64,000 bases of DNA from Pyxicephalus adspersus. Taxonomy: Eukaryota; Chordata; Amphibia; Anura; Pyxicephalidae. The notes beneath the pieces were generated by a model. That model worked only from the letters and a program-made list of their open reading frames with translations. It had not been told where the DNA came from and made no database searches. The stretch lies in the NCBI RefSeq assembly GCF_032062135.1, contig NC_092859.1, positions 47,993,962 through 48,057,961 of the forward strand. Reading direction: 5' to 3'. A program made the translations under genes and the position numbers. This document shows positions 55,649 to 64,000 of the stretch, piece by piece (the first letter of the stretch is position 1; each line of letters opens with the position of its first letter).

Positions 55649-57018
55649 TCAAGTTTCTAAATTTGTTCTAAACCTATCTCTTCTGGGTTGTAAAAAGGGC
55701 TTAAAACTGATGACATAATTTAACACTGGGATCTCAGTTGCATTTAAACAATAAATCCATTTAGTTTCACATTTCAATAATTCATGGTCAAAATTACCCC
55801 TTCTGGGATTATGTTCTCTATGATGCAAGACTAAAAACTTTAAAGCTCCTGTATTGAATTTGTGATATTTGCCCATATGGAGACTCAGTGGTGTCGATAT
55901 CCTACCATTTGTGATTGTATATATGTGTTCATAAATTTGTTTACTGAACTTTCTCTTGGTCTTCCCGATGTAATAACACCCACAGTCACACATTGCTAAA
56001 CAAATAATCCATGTGGAATTACAGTCAATGTATTTAGGCACAAAGCGCTTAATGCCTTTGGGGATTTTTTTATTATCTTTTTTAGTCAAAATCCAACTGC
56101 ACTGCATTACATTTTCCACAGGGTAATGTACCAATGCGTTCCTCCTCAAATGGATTTTTTTCCCCTTAAAATGGCTCTGAACTAAAGGAAGGTAGTTTTT
56201 TGTATGTAAACCTAGGATGTGGTGGTATGTATTTTTTAACTGTGTCATCCCCTGCTAGCAAGAGTCTAACCTTCTCACAAATTTCTTTAACCTTTTGATG
56301 TTGATTAGAGTATCTTGTAACTATATTAATTTGATGGGTTTCAAGTGGTTGTAACTGTTTGGGTTTATATAAACCCTCTGATCTAGTTTGCATCCCTACT
56401 TTGTTATAAGCCCCATTTAGGGCTTTCTTACTATATCCACGTTTTAACAACCTCTGTAAATTTTTTGTTTCTTTTAAAGCTAAGTGGTGTGCACTGGTTG
56501 CTGACAGAATGGTATTTCCTGCCATAGATTTACGATACAGATTGGTGACCAACATATAATTCTCATCCACTATGATCTCAATATCTAATAAGGAAATCTT
56601 CCTTCTATCATATTGCAATGTGAAATTCAAATTAAACGCATTATTTTGCAATTTACAAAAAAAAAAACCCTTAAGAGCCTTTTCTGTCCCATTCCAAATT
56701 ATGAAGACATCATCTATATACCTTCACCACATGGGGGTACATAGTGAGGGCCTCATCAGAAAAAATCATTTTTCCTATCCCCCCAGGTACAGTTTAGCAT
56801 TTGTAGATGCACATTGTGTGCCCATTGCCACTCCCTCTACCTGGAGGAATATGGTGTTGTTGATTGTCACTGTATATTGTATTGAGGGTAGATAGTATTT
56901 TGGAGATAATGGTGAAATAGGTATATGAAATGTATTATTTATTGGTAGGTATCAGAAAAATTGAACAGTTAGATCATAATAAGATGATGGCAATTGATTA
57001 GAAAAGGCATCACTCAGG
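55649..57018 (-). pseudogene. Penelope-like element: RT core and GIY-YIG-type endonuclease
   Basis: From 57018 downwards: a fragment before the RT core, VEGVAMGTQCAS then NAKLYLG (about 56845-56785), YIDDVFIIW (about 56719-56695, the catalytic Asp pair intact), FNLNFTLQYDRRKISLLDIE (frame 56651-56166), then LYRKSMAGNTILSATSAHH and KRGYSKKAL. The C-terminal 199-codon frame (56248-55649) has CDCGCYYIGKTKRKF (residues 87-101, YIG intact), HIYTITNG (about 108), and ELLKCETKWIYCLNATEIP (about 156-174), the GIY-YIG-type nuclease layout of Penelope-like proteins. In active elements it nicks DNA for RT priming. Frameshifts join the three frames, so it is not functional as it stands. Confidence 0.9.
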
Positions 57019-57019
57019 C

Positions 57020-57300
57020 TGTGTCTGTGGTTATCCCTGTGTCACTTGTGCCTCCTTTGCCTCCAGTGCCTCCTGTGTTCCCTATGTCTGCTATGGCCCA
57101 TGTGTCGCCGGTCTCTATTTCCTGGATCCCTGGTATTTGATCCCTGATTTGCGACTTGACCTGTCTTGGTTGCAGCCTGCCTCGACCCCCAGCCTTCCAT
57201 GACAATTCTTCTGCTTATTGATTTGGTACCCTGTATCATTGTGCCCACCCTGTTGTGCCCAAGGACTGCAACCTTGCAGTAACAAGCAGCGCAACATCTC
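57020..57300 (-). repeat. Dispersed repeat with minisatellite, inverted copy
   Basis: Reverse complement of the core of 10304-11095. On the minus strand it carries GACACAGG and GGAGGCACTGGAGG-type short repeats and CAGGGATCCAGGAAATAGA. It abuts the Penelope-like element at 57018. Confidence 0.7.
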
Positions 57301-57395
57301 TTCTCAACATTGCAAAATTGTTACAAACCTACTTTTAGTGGAAAAAACATAATAAGAGTTTTTTGGGATATTTGGGATACAGAATTGTCTTGTTT

Positions 57396-57427
57396 TCCGA
57401 AGCTTTCCACATTATTGGCTTCTTCGG
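57396..57427 (-). ncRNA. Degenerate hammerhead-like or simple palindromic motif
   Basis: The minus strand reads CCGAAGA, AGCC..., GAAA, GCTTCGG. CCGAAGA is one base from the CUGANGA box and GAAA is present. The outer parts also form a plain inverted repeat (CCGAAG/CTTCGG). It lies about 0.4 kb upstream, on the same strand, of the Penelope-like remnant. Confidence 0.3.
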
Positions 57428-57429
57428 GG

Positions 57430-58280
57430 GGAGGGGGGAGACAAAGTAAGACAAATAATAATGTTATAAAACAAAGTGTTAAGAGGTTCAATATCAATTT
57501 TCTGAACTCAAATCATACATTGGTGAAGTGCAAAACCATGAAATACCGTTACTCATGTTAAGTCACAATAATAGTATCACATCAAAGCTATATTTACCAA
57601 TGTCATAGTATATGTACCAGTATATATATACCAGTTTATACGAATAGGCCAAAAGTGCCTATAAATAATGCATTAATAAGGTTGTTCAAGATTCAATATA
57701 TGAAAGAACAAAATACCTAGGTATATGTATCCACCGAGAAAAAGGGAAGGGGAAGAAAGATGGTGGGCAGCTTAAATAATGGGAAAGGAAAGGTGGTATG
57801 TTAAAGGTAATATGTAGATGTGTGGGTGTGCGTCGCTAGGCAATTGGTATTTTATTATATGAACATATACATTGTGAGCTCAAATGTCATAAACAAATAC
57901 ATTAAATGTAGGATTTATTTATATGAATATTAACTAAACAACTACAGTTGTATTATTTATATCAGATTCCTAAATGAAGAAATTGGGGAGTTAAGGAGTT
58001 GGAAGGGTTAAATGTACTTATTGTTTAAAGTTATGTTTTTGTAAATATGAATTCACCCTTAAACTGGGGCAAGTTTATGTACCCATATGACTATATGACT
58101 TTAAGAATAACATGTGATAGAAAATGTATATAATTAAAGTAATCATGTTAAATAATGTATAATATATATACCCTAAAAAGGTAAGTCATAAAAAACACTA
58201 TAGATAACGTATAGAAAAAATAAGTGATCTTACAGAAGATGTTTCAATATTTTTTGGGCTAACAAAACAGTGCATTTTAA
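57430..58280. other. No recognisable feature
   Basis: AT-rich, no supported frames. Confidence 0.4.
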
Positions 58281-58284
58281 GTAA

Positions 58285-58578
58285 TAAAAAATTATATTTT
58301 TTAAATATATTAATAGCAAAAAGATCAGATCTGAGCATGTAGCCCCTTAAAAGATGCCTCTGGGTGGGTAACTGGGTATAAAGAAAAGGTGGATTTATTA
58401 AACACTTTTTGATTGAGTTGAAGTCCAAATTGCTAATTTGCTAATTAGCAATGCCACAGACATAAATGAACCACAATGTCTCAAAATTGATATGACTGAG
58501 AAACAGTTGGGAAAAAATTAGGGTTGACAAAACACAGGGAATGAATGGATTACATCCACGTGTCCTCAAAGAGATTAA

Positions 58579-58615
<37 letters not shown>

Positions 58616-60178
58616 AAACAGGATTTTTACAGCGCCAACATATTACGCAGCACTGTACATTTAATAGGGATTAACTCAGTTATTTAAAAGCCATTGTTCA
58701 TATTTTGTAGAGACTCTTTATTCACTGCCATGGTACCATTGGATTGGCAAAACCATCATCATCAAAGGGAGCAAAAACATTACCAAGTAACTACAGACTA
58801 TAAGTTTGATATCCATAGTTGGAAATGTCCTAAGAGTTTGATAAAGAACCACATAGAGGAGTTTCTGCTAGAAAATAATATAATAAATGATAGTCAGCAT
58901 GGATTCTAGAAAGACTGAATTTGTCAAACAAATTTAATTTTTTTTTATGACTATGTAATTGAACAGGTCTGTCAATCTGTAAATGGATAGAGAACTGGCT
59001 TAAAGACCGCATCCAGAGAGTAGTGATTAATGATACTCTGAATGGTTCAAGGTTTTTAGTGGTGTACTCCAGGGTTCAGTGTTGGGACTTTTAATGTTTA
59101 ACGATTTAATAAATGATATAGAGTTTGGGATTAAAATTACTATTTCTGTGTTTGCAGATTACACCAAACTATGTAATGGAATTAAGTCCATACAGGATGT
59201 CTATAATCTACATGCAGACCTGGATGTACTGTTTGATTGGGCAGCCAAGTGGCAAATTGACATTTAATATTGAGAAATGTAAAGTTATGCACTTGGGGGC
59301 TAACAACATGCATGCTTCATACTGTCTAGGGGGAATACATTTGGGAAAGTCAGAAATTGAAAATGATCTGGGGATTCTGGTAGATCATAGACCTAATAAT
59401 AGCATGCAATGTCTAAAGCTAGCAAAGTACTTTCTTGTATTAAAAAAGGATCAGAATGCAGAGATGGAGACATAATCCTGCCCCTTTACAAAACATTGGT
59501 CAGACCACATCTGGAATATGCAGTCCAGTTTTGGGTTCCAGTTCACAAAAAGGAGATTGTGGAATTGGAGATAGTGCAGAGAAGGGCACCTAAGCTAATA
59601 AAATGAATGGAGGAGCTCAGCTCTGAGGAGAGATTAGCTGAACTGAATCTATTCTCCCTTGAGAAGAGATGTTTAAGGAGGGCATATGATCACCCTGTAT
59701 TAATATATAAATGGTACAGAGAACTCTCTTCCCAATTATTCACTTTAAGATCATTACAAAGAACAAGAGGACACTCTTTGCATCTGGAGGAAACGAATTT
59801 TGAGCTTTGGATAAGGAAGGGATTCTTCACTGTAAGGTATGTGAAAATGTGGAATAGGCTCCATCAGAAAGTAGTTTTAGCAACTACAAGATTGCTTTGA
59901 GAGAAAGTTAGATGTATTTTTAGAAGCACAGAATATAACTGGGTATAAAAGCTTGAAAGTAAAGATAACAGGCTGTTGATCCAGGGAACCTCTGATTGCC
60001 TCATGGAATCATGAAGGAATTTTTTTCCCCAGTTGAAGCAAATTGTACCAGGGTTTTTTTTTTGCCTTCCTCTGGACCAACTATGTCCATAGGGTTTTAT
60101 GTCTGGGATATGTTTATTTCCCTAGTGGTTGAACTTGATGGACTTTTTTTTTACCTGACTTAAAATGTAACTATGTAA
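58285..60178 (+). pseudogene. CR1-like LINE, RT and 3' UTR, copy B
   Basis: Decayed RT half of the family seen at 62560 and 37435. Blocks in order: a MTEKQLGK..-type segment (58490), a SINE fragment insertion (58577-58672), SLIKNHIEEFLLENNIIND then SQHGF (about 58825-58905), SVLGL motif B region (about 59070), FADYTKLCNGIK (from 59151), [21 protein letters not shown], and EELSSEERLAELNLFSLEKR (from 59607). A 3' UTR shared with copy A follows. The YADD box is FADY as in copy A. The frame is broken at several points. The tail GGTTGAACTTGATGGAC and AACTATGTAAC gives the 3' boundary. Confidence 0.88.
58577..58672 (-). mobile_element. 5'-truncated SINE fragment with (ATT)n tail, inside the LINE
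   Basis: An (ATT)n run (58577-58613) is followed by ACAGGATTTTTACAGCGCC, AACATATTACGCAGCACTG and TACATTTAATAGGG. In reverse complement this is the 3' end of a V-SINE-like SINE with its simple-repeat tail. The flanking LINE is collinear with 63575-63640, so the fragment is a clean insertion. Confidence 0.75.
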
Positions 60179-60179
60179 C

Positions 60180-62555
60180 TTCATAAAAAACAATAAATGA
60201 AGACGATAAACAAGGTTATTCTAACAGATGGATTAGATAAGGAGACAAAGCTATTTATGTTGAGTTAAATCAAATTATAACACAAAGCACTTCAAATGAT
60301 GAATTATGCAACCTAATACATACATATTAAAACAAATGAACAAAGGTGTTATGTATTGCTCAGTTTGGTGTTTATTTTATATACTTTCTCAATTCATTTC
60401 TAAATTTCCCTGCCAAAAAAGTGTGTCACAAGTAATCATTGCTGGTGTACCCTAAAAATTTTGTAATATTTGTCTCACAATTATTACTATGCAACCAAAT
60501 CGAATTACAAACCCTTTATTAGATCACTTTGATTGTGTCACATCTCAAATAACGCATAATAAACACGAACAAAAATACCATCAAACATTTAGTCAAACTT
60601 AATGGGGTTATAAGCATATGATATTACCAGTCAGCATTGGTGCAGAGGAAATAGCATATTGCCAATATAAATTTGAAGGAAACACTTCTCCTTAGCACAC
60701 AAACTAAAAAACAGAGGGCTTCTGCTATCGACCAGTCTTCAGAATTAGTACTAAATGCATTGCCAGTAATAAGTTCACGAAGGCAGTAACTAGATTCTGC
60801 TTTCCCAGCGAACTGCAAAATTCTCAATTAAGAATATGAAAGCAATTTAAACAAGCTACTATCAAATTACATGAAATAAAACTTTCAACTATCAAAGAAA
60901 ATAAAAATTAAACCCATTTTGATCGAATTACAAAGCATTCACTCTCATGAGTGAATACAGATTTACAGTGTGAAAGATTTTTTATAGGTAGATTTGCACT
61001 TTAATTATGTAAAATGAAGAATAAAAAAACATACCAAGCACAATTTAAAAGCATTTTCTGTTATTTCACTTTATGTGAATTTACCGCAATAAAAGGTCTA
61101 TATAAAACTGTGATGTTTAGTGGTTATATTTCTGACACCATTTTAATTGTTCTCCATTTCACTAAGTATTATCTTATATGGATAATAATATCCACATAAA
61201 ATATCACGTAAACTTTGTAGATACCTGAAAAAAAAATGTAGGTATACAGTATGTGTACTTGAGGTAACACCACAAACATCCACAACATATGCAATCCTAT
61301 GCAATCCTTCAGAGGCCACCAAGGTAACAATGAAAGGACAGTAAGAAGAATGAAGTTATTAATGCAGGATTTTGGAACTCAATTCTTCTAGTCCTCTACA
61401 AAGCATGCTGAATTTTTCATAAATCTTTTGTTGAGTATCCTTGAAACTGCCAGTACTAAGATGTGTATGCTTAGGGCTTTGCCTACAGACATACTCATTA
61501 TTTTTAAAAACTGGTGCATTATTAGTGCTAGGAACATTTGCCTTTAATTAAAGTAAAAAAAAAAGGTTTGCTTCTGTCATCTTTTTTCATTCACACAATA
61601 AGTTGTAATATTTTCTTTATTTAGTTTAATTTATGTATTTTACTTTTATATTTAAAGAATAATTATTAGTAATATATAGAATATGGTTGTATGGGGCTTT
61701 TCCATTTATTTACTTTTCATGGAAAAATATTTAAAATATATAGGTTACTTTTATTTTTCTGTATTTCAAAATACAAAATATTGCATATATTTGGTATTGT
61801 TATTACAAAATACTATATTCATTTGTACATGATTATTTAGGGCATCCTTCACCATTTTTCTGAAAAAACATCATGTTGTTTACTGACTTTAGTAACTCAA
61901 GCTAGATGTATTCACACACAACTGAAGGAGTTGGATAACTGATTTACTAGCTTCTTTTACCCCTTCTTGAAAGTTTTGTTTATAGGACTAGATATACACA
62001 TTCTGTTAGAAAGAGTCAATTCAAAAGTAAAGAATGACATGGGAAGTTTGCAGTTTTTGTAAACCATAAAACAGGCAGGAAACATAATGGCAACATGTAA
62101 AATACTCAAATCTATTATAAAGCATACTTTGGAATGCCATACAGCTGTATGTGGTGTCACAGAACAGATGATTTTTTTTATAAACAGTCCCAGCCAGAGG
62201 GTAATCTGGAAGTGCAGATTTAACTGGGGAATCAATTTTCTTAAGTTACAATTCACTTAGCTTATATATAGCAATAGCACGCTGATCAGATTTATTTCAG
62301 TTTAAATAAAAATTAGTTTTAGCAGTAACACATGCTCGTTCAGCTAGGCTTATTTCGACTGGCAGATACAAATTTGCCATCACAAAATTGCTGACACAGC
62401 ACAAGATGCAACAGTGTAACACTGGACAGTAAACTCAAATCAAAAACTACAGCCAATGGTTGTACTACAATAAAATAAATACTATACTAGATATAGCAGT
62501 GTGAACTGACTAGAAGCAGGACAGTTTTTATCAGAGATTAGTTTTTTTTAATATG
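60180..62555. other. No recognisable gene or repeat
   Basis: AT-rich. The 99-codon minus-strand frame at 61957-62256 has no recognisable domain. Confidence 0.4.
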
Positions 62556-62559
62556 GGGA

Positions 62560-64000
62560 TTTAGAACCCCCAGTGCTAAGGAAGAAATAGAGAATCAACT
62601 ACTAGCACAGATGGAAAAAGCTGGAAAGGTTTTAATCATGGGAGATTTCAACTACCCGGACATTGACTGGAGTAATGGCACTACAGGAACAGCCAAAGGG
62701 AGGAAATTTATGAATTTAATACAAGATCATTTTATGGTACAGTTTATAGAAGCTCCAACTAGAAATGATACTCTGCTAGTTATTTCTAACAATGCAGAGC
62801 TTATAACTAATGTGCATATAAAAAAGAATCCGGGTAGCAGTGACCATAATATGATTTTATTTAATGTTAGCTGTAAACAGGAAGCAAAAACAGGAAAGAT
62901 TTAATTTTAAGAGAGCAAATTGTCTAATATTAAGGGTGGCGCTCTGTGACTTGGACTGGGAAACAATATTGTCCTCAAAAAACACAGAACAGAAATGGGA
63001 ATGTTTCAAGTCTGTTCTACACAAGCACACTAAAAAATATTCCAATGGGTAATACCATTAATACCATGGTAATACCATACCAATTTAAGAGGTTAACATT
63101 AAAACCTATGTGGCTCACAGCTGATGTTAAAAAAAAGCCATAAGGAACAAGAAAAGGACAAAATGAAGGATCATCTTTATCATTTGAAAACCTTTAAAGA
63201 ATATAACAAAAGATGTAAAAAGGAGATAACGTGCAAAACTTCAAAATGAAAGACAGACTGCAAAGAAAAGTAAGGCAAACCCCCCAAATTTTTTTAAATA
63301 TATTAATAGCAAAAAGGTTCAGATCTGAGCATGAAGGCCCCTTAAAGGATGTCTCTGGGTTGGTAACTGGGGATAAAGAAAAGGATGATTTACTAAACAC
63401 TTTTTTTAAGCTTTGTGTACACAAAGGACAATGACAGAGCTCAAGTCCAAATTCATTATAGCAATGTCAATGCCTTAAACAGTTCAAAATGGCTCAGAAT
63501 TGACATGATTGAGAAACAGTTGGGCAAAATTAAGGTTGACAAAGCACCGGGACCCAATGGATTACATCCACCTGTCCTCAAAGAGCTGAGCTCAGGTTTT
63601 TCAAAGCCAATATTTCTAATTTTTAGGGACTCTTTAGTCACTGACATGGTACCAATGGATTGGCGTAAGGTCAATATAGCACCTATCCTCAAAAAGGGAG
63701 CAAAGTCTTTACCAGGTAACTACAGACCAGTTAGTTTAACGTCCAAAGTTGGAAAGGCCCTAGAGAGTTTGATAAAGAACCACATAGGAGTTTCTGCTAG
63801 AAAATACTATGATAAGTGATAGTCAGCATGATTCAAGAAAGACCGAAATCCTCAAGATTAACAAATTTATTCTTTTTTTATGAGTATTTAAGTAAACAGG
63901 TAGACAGCGGAGTGGCAGTTGATATAGTACTTGGACTTTGCTAAAGCATTTGACAGTACCCCACAGACGGTTAATATGCAAGTTAGGTTCAATAGGTTTA
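62560..64000 (+). pseudogene. CR1-like LINE, endonuclease C-terminus into RT, copy C, runs off the window
   Basis: The 97-codon frame at 62611 has GKVLIMGDFNYPDIDWSNGT (residues 5-24, endonuclease GDFN block) and PGSSDHNMILFNV (about 74-86, the conserved SDH motif). A linker with broken frames follows. Frame 63415-63819 carries IEKQLGKIKVDKAPGPNGLH (RT entry), PPVLKEL, then VNIAPILKKG, PGNYRPVSLTS and LESLIKNHI (RT fingers). LDFAKAFDSTP (about 63935-63962) is RT motif A, after a frameshift near 63929. The 5' part of the endonuclease is missing. What follows 64000 cannot be seen. It is the best-preserved LINE copy here but not open throughout. Confidence 0.9.

Noticed and set aside
55649..56248. 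GIY-YIG frame as a homing endonuclease or repair nuclease gene
   Set aside because: It is contiguous with Penelope-like RT motifs on the same strand, which explains the domain.

Overview
This 64 kb window looks like AT-rich nuclear DNA from a vertebrate, most likely an anuran amphibian. The evidence is the repeat mix: CR1/L2-type LINEs, an L1-like LINE, Penelope-like elements with a GIY-YIG-type domain, Tc1, hAT elements with their MITEs, a V-SINE-like tRNA-derived SINE and several foldback MITE families. The species call is inference from these families. No intact host protein-coding exon, rRNA or tRNA gene could be supported. Nearly every recognisable reading frame belongs to a decayed transposable element, so the window reads as intergenic or intronic DNA.

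Layout. 1-8.7 kb: foldback MITEs, a CR1-like 3' end, a TA-flanked MITE seated in that 3' end, a CpG-rich foldback, and two copies of a roughly 1 kb direct repeat. 8.7-19.4 kb: mostly unassigned, with a minisatellite-bearing dispersed repeat, a V-SINE and an L1-like tail split by a pyrimidine-rich insertion. 19.4-31 kb: a 626 bp hAT-type foldback, a 1674 bp hAT element with a perfect 8 bp target duplication and transposase remnants, and two short MITEs that share its subterminal sequence. 30.8-34 kb: a broken Penelope-like element carrying a hAT MITE, followed by an AT-rich foldback and a hammerhead-ribozyme-like core. 37-41.4 kb: a minus-strand CR1-like LINE keeping ORF1 esterase, endonuclease, the start of RT and the 3' end, but interrupted by nested DNA elements. 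43.4-44.3 kb: a Tc1 remnant with a MITE at an identifiable empty site. 47.5-50.3 kb: a minus-strand L2-type LINE invaded by a hAT derivative that retains a promoter and an acidic N-terminal reading frame. 51.8-57.4 kb: inverted Penelope fragments, a second hammerhead-like core and a larger relative of the CpG-rich foldback. 58.3-64 kb: two more plus-strand CR1-like copies, the last running off the end.

Together these describe layered insertions rather than a gene system. Relative ages can be read from nesting: LINE, Penelope and Tc1 copies came first, with hAT MITEs, the TA-flanked MITE and the ATT-flanked foldbacks inserted later. The repeat-free stretches near 13.6, 29.7, 41.7, 46.2-46.6 and 47.2 kb are dense in homeodomain-like and nuclear-receptor-like words and are the best candidates for conserved regulatory DNA. 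That is inference from composition only.
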